Positions 1-12,363 of a stretch of 64,000 nucleotides of DNA are shown piece by piece (within the stretch, counting starts at the first letter, position 1; every line of letters starts with the position of its first letter). The position numbers were made by a program, and so were the translations under genes. This DNA comes from Phragmites australis (Eukaryota > Streptophyta > Magnoliopsida > Poales > Poaceae): contig NC_084922.1 in assembly GCF_958298935.1 (NCBI RefSeq), forward strand, positions 45,605,958-45,669,957, read 5' to 3'. The notes beneath the pieces are model-generated. The model did no database searches. It saw nothing but the letters and a program-made list of their open reading frames with translations, and was not told the origin of the DNA.

Positions 1-1650
1 ATTGGCACCAGAGGAGGAAGTGTCATCAAGATCAAGGACCTTAGTTGTAAGGATGTGCTCTTGATGAAAGACTGGAAACTGAAATCAAAAAGTCGAATCA
101 GGTTGAACAAGTGGTAATCAACACTGCTTTCTTACTTGAGAAATTCCTACCTCTGGTCGAGGATTCGCGAATGAGTAGTGCTACACAGAGCATGGTTGCG
201 CCTCTTTAGAAAATAGCTTGCTCAATCGAGCATTACTATCCTATAGAGATAGAGCTAAAAAAAAAGAGGAAAAGTCACTTAAAAGAGCTTGACTGCGATA
301 ATAGAAGCGACAAATTGCCATATAAATCTTACCTCTGATCGTGTCCTTGGAGCTATCCTTGTCTCCTTAACACTCCCAAGAAAAGTGATCCCACGCTTTT
401 AAAGGACTCGACCTCCGACTAATAAAGTATTTGGCCATGTGCCACTCGATTATGCCACTTTGCATGAGTTCACCAATCTTGGTGACGTAGTAGGCGGTGT
501 GGTTGGATTTGTCGTGTTTCTTTGACCAGGATGGATTTTGTAGGGGAAATAGGCCCGTATAGACTAAGGGGGAGTGGACTGGGTCGGGGTTGGAGACATA
601 AACCAGTGTTTTTCCAATCATTTTGCTAGGAGGAGATTAAAACGGCTGGGATATAGGAGTTTTTTTTATTCCAGGTCGTAGCTGGAAGCCACAACCTCCA
701 ACATTCTTGTTCTCATTGTTCATCTTCAGATGTTAGAAATACTAGAATAAATTTAGACTCGTCTTGGTACCAAGAAAAGCTTTGCACAGATGGACAAAAC
801 ACACTCAACATAGTGATCGAGTTCGAATTCAGATGGTGGAGCTCAATTTGGTAGAAATCGATTACGAAAAGGAGGAACTTAGAAGGGGGAACATTGAATC
901 CGCAACGCAAAAATGATTCAAAAATCACAATCTTGTGGTCAAACTGACAAGAAGGGAATTCCTCACCCGACGCTGACCTCCAATTTGCTAACGTGTGAGG
1001 AGGAACTATTCCTTCAGCTTGGAGCTCATTTAGCCTTGATTCTTGCATCGATGAAATCATCCAGGCTTCAGTCAAGAGCCTCATCTCATCCAGATGCTAG
1101 GGTGAGGCATCAGTGGTCTTTGTGTCGGACTTCTTTTTCAGTGATGTAGGAGCGATGGTCTTCACAAGGGAATCGGGATACATAGATCTAAGTTTTCTTT
1201 GTTGTGGCGCAAGATTGGGCAAAGAAAGATGGGGGCTTATGTGAGATGGCTGACGGCAAGAGCAGGGAAAGATTGCTATACTTCATGTTTGTATGGGTAA
1301 ATAGTCTAAGTTAAACATCTCTTTGGTAACCACTCTCGTCTCTATGGCGCCTTGATCGGCGAGAAAAATAAGATGATAGCGTTGTGCGAATCTTTGCACG
1401 CCCATCTACACGCATTAAATGCTCATATACCCAACTATTCAAATTTTGGAATTCTCTTTTAATTCTACCCAAAGTCGGGTGTCGATAAGTCGAGTCTCGA
1501 GTGCGGACAATAGCAGGGTGTTCGACCCATTTACGTTCCCACTCGATGCTTGAAACAGGACATATCTTGCTCGATTCTTTCAACTACAAGCTTGATCCAC
1601 CTTACTTGACTGAGCTCAGACTTGGTGGTACTCTAGTGGGAACTTGTGAA
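1..1650 (-). pseudogene. Gypsy-type gag-like relic (PF04195-like)
   Basis: Broken coding sequence read on the minus strand. The piece at 1084-713 contains FESFLRCGFNVPPSKFLL followed by a short helix with YQIELHHLNSNSI, which resembles the conserved core of the 'putative gypsy type transposon' domain (Pfam PF04195) found at the N-terminus of many grass gypsy gag-like proteins. The piece at 621-367 ends in HMAKYFISRRSSPL, like the RR-x-PL segment that lies further downstream in the same proteins. At 1-60 the strand reads a KVLDLDD acidic tail. The pieces are in different frames with stops between them, so this is not functional. The piece at 1583-1311 may be the upstream part, but I do not recognise it. 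Family assignment is from memory of the family pattern. Confidence 0.55.
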
Positions 1651-2520
1651 AATCCTTCATACTGAGCAGAGTTAGGGAGCTAGTGTCGAATATATAACTA
1701 CAGGGTATATATGTATAAGGAGTACACCGTATTCGAACAAGGTACACTATACCCGCATATAGCTACTTCAGATATTGCGAAACCGAATCTACGAATCCTA
1801 ATACACCCGAACAAATCTAGAAGATATATACTAGGAAGGCCTTAAACGGTTACCCGACTCGAGTACGACTAGTATCTAAATCGGATTTATTTGCTTTGCA
1901 TTGGTCGATAAGTTGAAGGACTACCTATCAACTATGGTTGGAGTCAAGGCAATATCTTGACCCATATAAGTTTAATCCAGTGCATGTCGAGGCAAATGAC
2001 ACCAAGACCTAGCAATTGAGAGACTAGGTGACTTTAATCCTAGATTAATCTAGATCCAATTTATTTAATTGTAATAGATGTAGTTACATTGATTGTACTT
2101 GAGATATTAATATACAACAGTATCCACATAAAACGTATAGTATTATTCTAACCGAGGATCCAAATCTATTTACATCATATATCTTATTTCATATCTGATT
2201 TTTGATATAGAAAGTACCCTTTGTTCAATTTACAGATATATTAACGACGCCAAGTAACGGGCGGCGGGACTCTAAGGCTCGGGCGGCACGTGGTTAACTA
2301 GTCGGCGACACTTGTAATGTCCAGCCTCCGGGCTTCTATTTTGTATCCAACCCACCGCCGTAGATTCAGAACTCCTCACATAGACCTCCCATGCGTGGCA
2401 ACCGTACGACACCTAGCTAGAATATGCGGGTGTGCAAACCGTGCAGAAGAAGTGGTCGTGCTGCGATGTAGGGGATGCAGTAAAAGGAACAGAGACTAAT
2501 TAGGTTCTCTGTTAAAATGC
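1651..2520. other. AT-rich non-genic stretch, possible LTR remnant
   Basis: No credible gene. It is mostly AT-rich with short direct repeats of a tataTGTATAAGGAGTAC-like pattern at about 1700-1760, then a GC-richer patch at 2250-2480. Its place next to the gypsy gag-like relic suggests a decayed LTR or untranslated leader, but I could not define ends or a target duplication. Confidence 0.3.
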
Positions 2521-2754
2521 TCTGAAGTGATTGTTCTTTGTGATAATCAACGTACAGGATTAGCTAAAAACTTCACTCTGTATCCCATGGACCTGGTACA
2601 AGCTCTAATTAACTACAGATGTGCAGAAAACTTAAGTACATAAATCAAAACTCAGCAAGAAAGATGTTACAAATTGAACAATTGTTGACATAACAGTACA
2701 GAACAGTGCGGAAAACTTTTACAAGAGTTTCTGTGAACATCTATCTAAACTCTC

Positions 2755-5170
2755 TTAGAATCCAAGAAAACAGACCATGATAACAGCGCAAACGCTGCAG
2801 TCTATCAGCAGGGCACCTAGGGCTTTCTGTAGCAGCAACCCGATCTCCAACATCTTCCCTAAGCTATCAACAGAACCCATACCCCCCGCATTGGGGTCCT
2901 TGTTCTCCATCAACAATGTGATGACGATGGTAATGTTCGTTATAATAAGGAACAGAAGTGGTCTTGTACCAACTAATACTCTGGTGATAGTGCCACCAAT
3001 ATCAAGTCTCCAATTTGAAAGAACAACCAGAAAAGCAATGACGATTGATGCTAAAAAACGGTTACTCTCAGTCGCTGATATGGCCTGGGTAATCTCAAGC
3101 GGTGTGAAATTCAGAAGTTCCTTCAGAGTTTCCACAGACAAACTTGCATTGTCTGCTTGGTTTGACTCACTTGGAGGCACAGATCTGGATCTCATTTCCA
3201 TCTCTCTCCTGGGCTGGACACTTGCTCCTCCATCATGACTTATTTCCTTGCTAAGGGTTTCCTGATCATGCCTATGCAACGGTGTTTCATTTACTGGCTG
3301 AATTTCAGGAACTACACAGCCTGTCTTAAATTTTAGGAATAGTTCATCTTCATAGCTTAAGGTTTTGGCCTTGGTTTCTTCACGAGTATCAACTCGTTGA
3401 AATTCAGGTACCAGGTCATTAGGCTCTGATTTTTGCAACTGAGTTCTATCGCTGAACTTCTCACCACCAATGCCACCTTCATTCTGCTGCTTTTCAGACA
3501 GCTCAGTTGAAGCAGCATAAACTGTACCAAGTGGTGAATCTGCAAAATAGCACCCAATTTGATCAGACAATAATGTTTAAGAATCTAGTCCAGGAGATAT
3601 CACTGAAAATGATGAACTTTCATCACTCAAGAACATGATATACAAGGGAAACTTTAGGGCAATTGAATTATGGACATATATAGGTGATAAATTATGCACT
3701 GATAGAGTTAGAAGAAATGAACAAGGGAAATCATGAAAAAAAAAGTGGTTTATAATGAGTAAAAGATGACCCATGTTTGGAATTAATATGTAACTGGTAA
3801 AACCCAGAGTGTAGCTCATTATACTACCAACTATCAAGGGTCAAAACTCAGAGAAGGACTGTGAATCAGTGGCAACACAGGTATCTCATGATGATTACCA
3901 CCTTGCCTTTTTTTAGATAATTTCCTACAAGCATATATCTGACCTCATTGCCACTCAATGGGCTGACACAACGATAGATATAAATTTTCAAAGCTCAATT
4001 TACCAAAAAATGCATCAGTCAATTGAAAAAAAATGCACATAGAAACTTCGGTCAAATTTATAAGTTTCTCACAAAGGTTTTTAGCCATCTAAATACATCT
4101 TTGTGTTCTACTAGGCAAAGTGCATTACACATAAAAGTTTCTGTGAAAAGAATTTAGTCGAAGCGTGTTGCATATAAAAGTTTCTGGAAAAAGAAACTAG
4201 CCAAAGTGCTTTGCACATAAAATTTTCTTTAAAAAAGAACAGCAAAATGTGTCCACAACGCAGCTTCCAGCTGTGCACTGAACATGAGTGGTGGTCAACA
4301 ACGGAGTGGTGTGTGCGTTGGTGCCCTGAGCACTTGTCTGGAGAGCTCAGGTGCAGCATCCATCATACTATGAAACCATATATTGCTGCACGCATACTTC
4401 TATTGAACTAGGAATAACTGCCCTTCTAGGTGCTCCACTTCCGTGTTCTTTTCACTATGGCGAACTAACTTCGCGCCATGTATTAACCCTTCTAACACCA
4501 AGCCAAACAGGTCACAGCAATGCCATGACAGCTTGCTTCAGAAATAAGGTGGCACAAGATATTAGCATACAAGGTGAGAAACTGGAAGATACAGAGGAAA
4601 ACTGGCCACAGAGTAGAATTTAACAAGATATTAAGTTATGGTTGTGCCAATAAACTAAATTGATTTCCAGGGGAATTAAGTGACAAACTGACAATGGCAC
4701 TGTTTTTTGGAGGGGTTTTGGACGTTCCCCAATTCTCCGCTGTCGACATTCTAGATCACAATTTCTCTTTTCACCTTCTTCCTCACGACGATAGATCCGG
4801 GAACCCCAGATATCAGCATAGCGCATCGTATAATTACTATGGCATCCGATAATTCAACAATGGATAGGAGATCTCTACAAGGCAGGCATCTGCCGCAACC
4901 CTACTTCGCACGAGTTTGCCAATCAACGTGCCGATAAGTTCCTCGAAATAAATTTGAATGCCGCAAAACAACTAACATCTAATTAAATCTGGATGCAACC
5001 GCAAGAGGTGCTACACTAGCCGTAAGCAAAGGCGATTCGGGGATGGTTCCCCTCGGGTTACCTGGCAGTGGGTCGGAGGGGAGGCTGCGCGTCTGGCCGG
5101 TGATGAAGGCGAGGCGATCGGATCCCCTCTCCACCAGACGCCGCCGCCGCGTGCTCGCGCCCTTCTCCAT
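2755..5170 (-). CDS. GET2/G1IP-like tail-anchored protein receptor
   Basis: Two coding exons. Exon 1 runs 5170-5062 (ATG in a GCGATGG context) and ends CTGCCAG|GTAACC; exon 2 runs 3539-2755 after TATTTTGCAG| and ends in TAA. The 1522-bp intron keeps the frame and gives 297 residues. Residues 8-25 read RRRRLVERGSDRLAFITG, a basic cluster followed by a hydrophobic ITG. Residues about 40-195 are polar and low in conservation. Three hydrophobic segments lie at about 198-213, 230-247 and 276-296. This architecture (cytosolic basic N-terminus, linker, three C-terminal membrane spans) is that of GET2/CAML and the plant homologue G1IP, which with GET1 forms the ER receptor for the tail-anchored-protein chaperone GET3. 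The name rests on motif and layout, not a search. A further small exon inside the intron cannot be excluded. An otherwise uncharacterised plant membrane protein is the alternative. Confidence 0.62.
3540..5061 (-). other. Intron of the GET2-like gene
   Basis: Donor CTGCCAG|GTAACC at 5061 and acceptor TATTTTGCAG| at 3540 on the minus strand; phase 1. The interior is AT-rich with many stops and no recognisable exon. At about 4090-4220 the motif AAAGTGC(T/A)TTGCACATAAAA recurs loosely three times, perhaps a small degenerate repeat. Confidence 0.55.
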
Positions 5171-5331
5171 CGCCCCCACCTGCGCACCGGCACGCCCACG
5201 CCAGGCTACTACTTTCTCTCTCTCGACGCCGCCCCCACCACCGAATTGGCAACGTCTCCTCCCTTTTCTCTTCTTTTTTTCCGCCTCTTGTGACACTGCT
5301 GGATTCTTCTTGCGTTTGCCCAAACAATAAG

Positions 5332-5372
5332 AGCCCATGAATACCCTAATTTGTAGGGCCCATAAGAGCCCA
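5332..5372 (-). promoter_or_regulatory. Triple Site II (TGGGCY) promoter cluster
   Basis: On the minus strand three TGGGCY motifs lie at 5337-5332 (TGGGCT), 5362-5357 (TGGGCC) and 5372-5367 (TGGGCT), about 160-200 bp upstream of the GET2-like start codon. Two of them sit inside a direct repeat of ATAAGAGCCCATGAA. Site II elements are bound by TCP factors and are typical of broadly expressed housekeeping genes, which fits an ER insertion factor. No clear TATA box is seen. Function is inferred. Confidence 0.5.
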
Positions 5373-5648
5373 TGAAACACGACGTCGACCGTTGTCGGGC
5401 GATCTTGAGGCAAGAAAAAATTTATTTATAGAATTAAATAAAAAATTGCAAATATATGTCAGTTTTGAAAAATTGCACATCTAAACTCTTAGTGCCCGTT
5501 TGGATAGGTCAAACGGGCTTCTCCAAACACGGCTCGCTTTTTTTTCCATGTAACGCAGAAGTCGAGCGAAACCTGCTTCCAAGCTTCTATCTGAGTATGT
5601 TTACTAAATTGCCCTCAAAGTTCCATGATATTTACTCACATTTGCTAT

Positions 5649-8600
5649 TGTTAGATCTCTTTCCTAGGATTTTTAATACCTTTTATATCAATCTCTGAAT
5701 CAAATAGTTAATACACATAGTATAACAGTTTTAGTATCACAATAAAACTTAATACATATAATATTAAGATTACAGAGTACAAAAGATTTATAAACCATAT
5801 TGTATATTACAAACCTAGCCTAATAGCCAACAAAAGCACAACGGAAGACAACGATCCAAAGCCACAAGCAGTTAGGGTGCGAACGCGACTTCTAAGTCCA
5901 CTCTTCGTCCTCGGCTTCTCTTCCAACAAAGCCGGCTTCAGTTTTCTCATCTGAATGACAGCAAGAGTGAGTATGAAAGGTTCTCAACAAGCTCTATACT
6001 ACTTGTGTTTGATAGATACATAAAAGTAAATCAAGGATAAGGTTTTGCGATTTAGTTTAAACGTAAAAGCAGTTTATACAGGGACTCAGTTTTATTCTCT
6101 ACTATCAACTTTAAAACAGTTTGAAGTAGTTCAAAACCAGGTAACAAATCATACCTAGTTTTTTTTTCCTAGGAAGGGCTACACCTCACTCTGCAGTCCC
6201 TACTATCACATCTGATGTACCTCTAGTACCACACAGATCCTGACGAATTTAGCTAGCAACCTCATCTCACAGACATCTAGTTCACACACTCACTCATCAA
6301 GAGACACGCACCTTGAGTCAGTAAAAAAGGTTCTGCCTTCGTATGTCCATGGCCGTAGACATGGTTATTCGAATAGTTTTACATTCTGCAAAGATTGTAT
6401 ACTATACCCATACGATATGCTCAGTCTCCAACCGTTGCAAACAGAGGAGCAAATCATACTGAGACTTTTCAAACACTCTTCCTACCGGGCTTTTCTACAA
6501 GACACCTCAAGTACTAGAAGCTTTGTCCTAAAGGACAGGTTCTATTTTAAAGCACTTGCCGGTCTCTGCACATTCAAACTGAGGGACAGATAGTCACTTG
6601 ACTTCTCGTTGCTCGTAGCCTCCTAGTATGATGCCCAACCTGATCCGGTGATAAAAAAATTAACTCCTGCTCATACATGACGTATGGTTGTACTGAGGTA
6701 GCTTAAGCATGACGGCAAAATGACTCGGTCCTTAAGCGGCCGGGGTAGGCATCTTCTAGTAATGAATACCACAAAGGTAACTCAAGCCACCAAAAGTATC
6801 ATCGTCTAGAGTACTACTCTACCTACCCCCGTCATAACAGTTTTCACCTATTTTTACACACCAACTGCAATATCCCACATGACATCAAGGATCTCACCAC
6901 CATCACGGAATTTACAACTTTCAAGGATTCATGATATATGAGTTAACATTGATAACGATCCAACAATGTCTCCGAATAGACGTATTTTGAAAGCAATATC
7001 TCCAAGTAGACGTATTCAATCCTAAGCATGCTAGATATCAAGACGACGTCCAACGTTAATATAGATAACAGCATGTAAATCCTAGGGTGATATGTATTCT
7101 GTATGATAACATTTAAGATATGGTAATTATTTAATATGATTAACTAATATAAGCAGTTGTAAGCACAATACATAGTACATGCGATAATAAGTTCAATTTT
7201 TTTAGTTGATCATGTAGATTATTTGAAAGCATATGTTAAATATGACCAAAGAGATAAGACTTACCTTCTCTGATGTTATCCTCTAAGCCTTGATCATAAT
7301 CATGATCCTCCTCGCTCTTGATGTTTCCTATGCAGCACTCACAAAACTCCGTTGGTTCTGCAAATGCAACTACGATCAATAATGAACTATACTACAAAAG
7401 AATCAAATAACACCAAATAAAAATCCAAATGAGACCTAATGAATATCACACTGTGATAGATAGGTAGATCTCGAATTTAGATGAATTTCAGAGAAAGAAT
7501 CGTCGAAATTGGAGTCAGAACGGAGAAGTTATGACTCATAGAATATTCAATTAAAAATTAAATCGGGAAAATACGAAATTTACTATTTATAGGTGGGACT
7601 CACAGGTGAGACCAACTAAACAATAACTCGGTGGGACCCATTGAATAATACTAGGTTTGGACTGGGTCGGGCTTAGGCCTAGGCCGTATAGTGCTGGGCT
7701 GCATAGTTATCGGCCCACTCGAGTTGGGCCGACTGGTGTTGTAGGCTGTGGAGCTAGGTCGGCCCAATAGGCCATGGCCCACTGGTGGCTGAGCTGGCCT
7801 AGAAGGCCAGTTGCTACCGGGTCGAGCCACGACATGCTTTGGCTAATCACGCTAGCATGCCAAGGTGATCTCACGTGCGTGGGCGTGATGGGCGAGCGGA
7901 GTGGCAAACGGGGGAAACAGTGGCGAGCAATTGCGGCGGAGCCGCACAGGTGAGCGTGCTAGAATCATATTCCCGTCGGAGTTCCACAATGAGATGCTAA
8001 CGCCGGACACCTATGTGCTACGAGGTACTCGGCTAGGGGTTCGTTGACGGCTAGCCATGACCGAAGCAACGCTAGACGGCTGCCGAAGAAGGCGGTGGCA
8101 GCGCAAAAAACTTGGGTACCACATTCCCTATTCTACGCGTGATCTACCTACAAGGAAAAGGAGCCTGGAGCTCCTAGGCTACATGGCATGATGGCCGGAC
8201 CATACCCAGAGAGCATACACACGACGACGGCTACCTTGGCATGACGATGGAGGGAAAAACACATTGTTGTACGCGAACGCGTGAAGAGAGAGCACTAGGA
8301 CAGAGGCATGCTAGCTAGGAGGTTGCGTGAGGGGACAGAGATGCTCGCTGAGCTCGAAAATGGCGAGAAGTTGGACGACAGCTAGTGATGCAACTGAGCG
8401 GTGGCGGCGGCGGAGCGGCTCTGCTCGGTTTTTGGCGTGGGCGTGCTCCCGTCGGGCTTCTGGGCGATGGAGGGCAGCACATGGACGGTGGCAACCTCCT
8501 AGTGCTCCTCAGTAGCTCGCGGGGATGGAACGATGATGGCAAGGTCGCAACGGCGAGGAATGGCGGCGCGATAGTGCTGTGGTGGTGACTAGGTGGGGAC

Positions 8601-9600
8601 ATAGTGGAATGAAGGCCAGGCTGACCTATTTATAGAGGGGAAGGGATGAGCAGAGAGGCAGTGCGACGCGTTGTGCTGTCCACGGTGAACAAAATGGTGG
8701 TGGCAATCTTTTCCATGGCATGGCGGCTTTGTGTCGGCCATGCGCATGAGCGGGCGCGAAAGTCGCACAGCGTTAGATGCTCGCGCGGCGTGCTGTGAGG
8801 GTAGAGAGAGGGGAGAGAGAGCGACAGCATGGGCAAGTTGTCGACGCATTTAATGCGGTGAGGCAAAGATATTTCCCCGAGGGGGGATGGCGGCTGTCGT
8901 GGTGGCGGACAGCATGATGATGATGCGCTGGACGAGGGAGATGGCTCAGGCGGGCGAGCAGGCAGATGGGCGACGCGTGGACGGCTACACGCACATGGGC
9001 GAGCATCGACCGGGCTGCGCAACACAGTTGCTGGGCCGAACGTGAGGAGAGAACGGGGAAGGGAAGCTAGACCCGTGGGCTGGTTTGTCAGGCCGCGCAA
9101 GGAGAGGGTGAGGGAAGATTAGGCCCGGGGAGAACAAGAAAAAGGGGAAAAAAGAAAAGGGTTTTAAGACAAATTCAAAAGAGAGATTTGAATTTGGATT
9201 TGAGTTAGGTCTTGGCATAAATTAAAATTGGGATATTTGAATTATGAGATGGGAGTAAAGCTTTGAGATTTGAAAGATGATTTGAATAAAAAAGATTTAA
9301 ATTTAAATTGGATTTAAGTTGAATGGAGTCTAATAATATATTTGAAATTGAGAGACATTCAATTTCAAATCTCCACTTAAAGAACCATAAAAATAATAAA
9401 CCATATGTACATGAATCAATTAATGCACAAAGAACTTTATAATTTAAGGTAGTGCATTTTGGAATACTTAGCCAATTTAATATATGTGAATATATACATA
9501 TACATATTTTTTTGATTTTATTTGTTTTAATTAATTAAATTTTTTTTAATTTGGAGTGAACTTTGCTATTAATTAATATGCTAAAACTTAGGATGTTACA
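5649..9600 (-). repeat. Solo long LTR (gypsy, Tekay/Del-like), copy 1
   Basis: On the minus strand it starts TGTAACATCC at 9600 and ends in CA at 5649 (plus strand TGTTAGATCTC). Flanks are gctat (5644-5648) and gccat (9601-9605), a 5-bp duplication with one C/T difference. There are no gag or pol fragments inside, so it looks like a solo LTR of 3952 bp. A TATA-like CTATAAATAGG lies on the minus strand at about 8635-8625, roughly 970 bp from the LTR start, the expected place for an LTR promoter. The GC-rich stretch 7900-9100 gives many spurious ORFs on both strands. Parts of 5700-5960 resemble 54990-55250 in copy 3. Confidence 0.62.
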
Positions 9601-11025
9601 GCCATCATATAAATACCGTTCCCTCCCACCTCCCGTTTGATTCTGGCCTCATTTCTATCCCTCTCGCCCGAGTGCTCTCACTCACCTTGCTCACTTGCAA
9701 CACCACCACTCGCCCGTCCGCCCTCTCCTTCGCCTTCCCCACTTAGTCCAGTCGCAGCAACCTGGTCGCCCCCGCCCCCTCGTCGCCCCTGCTTGGCCGG
9801 TGCATCGCTTGGGCGTGCCCATCGCCCCTCCTCGGCCAGATCTGGTAGCATGGTTGGCCCTTTATCGTCGTATCGCACCGCTGGTTGACCTCCCTATCAG
9901 CTCGCCTCCCCTCCTTCATCACTGCTCGGGCCCCTCCCTCGGCGCTCGGCCTGCCTCGACACCCCTTGACCGTTGGATGCCACCTTGATGCCTCGTCGAC
10001 CGCCCGGATGCCTCCCTACTCCTCCTCAACCTCCCGGACGCTACCTTGACCGCTCGAACGCCGGTTTGATGCCTCCTTGACCGTGTGATGTGTTTGACAC
10101 CAAGAAGCACTAGTGAGACTCCATCCCCTTTCCCCCTTATGAGCTAGACTTTATGACCAAAGTAGATGGAGGTTGGAGTTTAGTGCACCATGCTTGTATG
10201 GAGCGATGGAGCTGCTAGATTTGCGAGTTCGCTGATCCCCTCATTTATCTTCCCCGTTAACTGTAGTTCTTGATTCGGTCCCTCTTCTATATGGGATTGT
10301 AGAGAATCAGAGTATACTTCTTGGCATGGTCGTTGTATAGTTTTTTGAACTAACCTAGTCTGTACAAAATATAAAACTGATTCCTTTGCTTGGTGTAGTT
10401 GCCTTAACTATTTTTTCTAGAATCATGTAAGCTCCTGCCTTCTCAGACTAGTATCAATTCGTAGGCATGAAACCATTGAATTACCTTTGAGTAGCTTTGT
10501 AGATGCACAATATTGTACATACATATACATGAGGACAGATGAGATTTGGTTGTTTGTGCATTGTTCACCAACATCGTGTTTGGGTTTACATGGCTGGTAG
10601 ATCACAGGGGCATTTGTTGTTGTGTACAGTCATGTGACTATGTGAGAGAGACCTTTGTCAAGTGAGCATTAGTAAGGAGCATTGGTTTTAATATAGTCAA
10701 GTGAGCTTTCTCTGTTACAGAGAGTTGTTTGCTTCTTTCGAGACAGATCCAGGGAGACTTGACTGGCTTCAGATGATGCATAATGAGTTGACCAAGAAGT
10801 GATGATTTGTACCATCTATTATACCATTGTTTGAACAATTACTATTAGTGTCAAACTAGTCTTGATTACTATTTCACTTGGACTTTATTGTAATAATTAA
10901 GTTGTGTTGACCTTATTTGTTGTTCAATTTATGGTTATCTTATGTGTTTCCTGCTTGCATAAATGAATGGATCAGAAAGGGGCTGGGTTCAATTGGATGT
11001 TGAATTAAGATGTTGTCATGTGTAG
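9601..11025 (+). other. Harbinger internal leader with TATA-like box
   Basis: Sequence between the solo LTR and the transposase. Just past the LTR, CATATAAATACC at about 9606-9617 resembles a TATA box and is followed by C-rich pyrimidine sequence (9620-9990). It may have driven the element's own genes. C-rich ORFs in this stretch show no domain. The remainder to 11025 has no recognisable coding sequence; the missing Myb-like ORF of the element would be expected in this general area. Confidence 0.35.
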
Positions 11026-12363
11026 ATGGATTATTCGCATGAAGTATCATGGCCTAACTTTGAAGTTCATGTGGATGACTCTCAAACTATGTTCAACTTA
11101 TCTTGGGAGGAATTTGAAGTTGAAGAGGAGAAGGAGGAAGAGGTTGCGGATCTAACAAGATAGTATCTTTCATATGTCATAGCGGCTGGTTTTGTAGGTA
11201 GCTCTTACTACGAAACATATGAGAACAAAATACCATATAGGACACCACAACAAACTGGTTATGAGTGGACAATGGAACAACTAGTTGATGATAAGGATTG
11301 TTACTCAATGTTCAGGATGGCTCTGGAAGTATTATATGCATTACATGACACTTTAGTTGCAAACTATAACCTTAAATCAAGTAGGTTATGTACTTTAGTT
11401 GAGAGTTTAGCTATATTCTTATGGATGGTAGGAGCAGGAGAATCAGTTAGTCAAGTAAAGAATAAGTTTAAAAGGTCTGATGAAACAATTTGTAGAAAAT
11501 TCTACATGTCTTGCTTTTTGTCAATGCCGTAGCTGCACAAAACATTATACCTAGAGATCCAAACTTTACCATCATGCATTCCAGACTGCAAGATGGTAGG
11601 TTTTTTCACTCATTTTAATGGATGCATTGGTGCTATAGATGGCACAAATAAATGTGTTATTGCACCTTACGATAAAATTGTTAATCACACTGGTCGAGAT
11701 GGCTATCCAACTCAAAATGTTATGACTGTTTGTGATTTTGATACGAGATTTACCTTTATGGTGGCCGGATGGCTGGGTCGGCGCATGATACTTATATATT
11801 CAACAACTCATTAGGAAAATGTGTAGCAAGTTTCTCTCACCTACCTGCATGTAACAATTTTCACTAATCCAATGATTGTTCACCTTTTTGTGTACTCATT
11901 ACTTACATGTGACCTTGCATGTAGGTATGTACTATCTTGTTGATTCCGGATATCCAAACAAACAACGGTACCTTGCACCTTATAAGGGAAACAGGTATCA
12001 CCTGTAGGAATTTTGTCAAGGACGACAACCAAGCGGGAAGTATGAAGTGTTTAATCCTCTCTTCTGAATGTAATTGAAAGGTCATTCGGTGTTTTAAAGA
12101 TGATGAAATGGAGGATCTTATCAGGCATATCAACTTACCCAATGGTAAAGCAAACTCAAATAATTCTTGCATGTATGACCCTTCATAATTTTATACATGA
12201 AAGCGCCTTGTGTAAATAGGACACTGATGAGGACTACATTCTGAGAGGTGCTCAACCACACCAAGTGGGGGTTGCTGGCGACACCGCTATGGCGCAAGAT
12301 GAGCAAGACATGAATCAATTTCATGACAGTATTGCTACCTCTTTGATGGCAAGTAGAATTTAG
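11026..12363 (+). pseudogene. PIF/Harbinger transposase, broken
   Basis: The reading begins MDYSHEVSWPNFEV and has an in-frame TAG at 11161. It then gives ESLAIFLWMVGAGESVSQVK (helical N-terminal region), GCIGAIDGTNKCVI (first catalytic Asp) and GYPTQNVMTVCDFDTRF, and further on VDSGYPNKQRYLAPYKGNRY and MTLHNFIHESAL. These are hallmarks of the DDE_Tnp_4 family used by PIF/Harbinger elements, whose product cuts and pastes the element. Breaks seen are the TAG at 11161, a TAG near 11530, an extra T in the run at about 11605, an extra base at about 11775 next to the SAHD-type segment, and further stops near 12050 and 12220. A likely intron lies at about 11830-11924. It cannot make an active protein. 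Confidence 0.78.

Noticed and set aside
8315..9218. Cluster of open frames on both strands
   Set aside because: Lie within the GC-rich part of a solo LTR; Pro/Ser/His-rich without domain structure.
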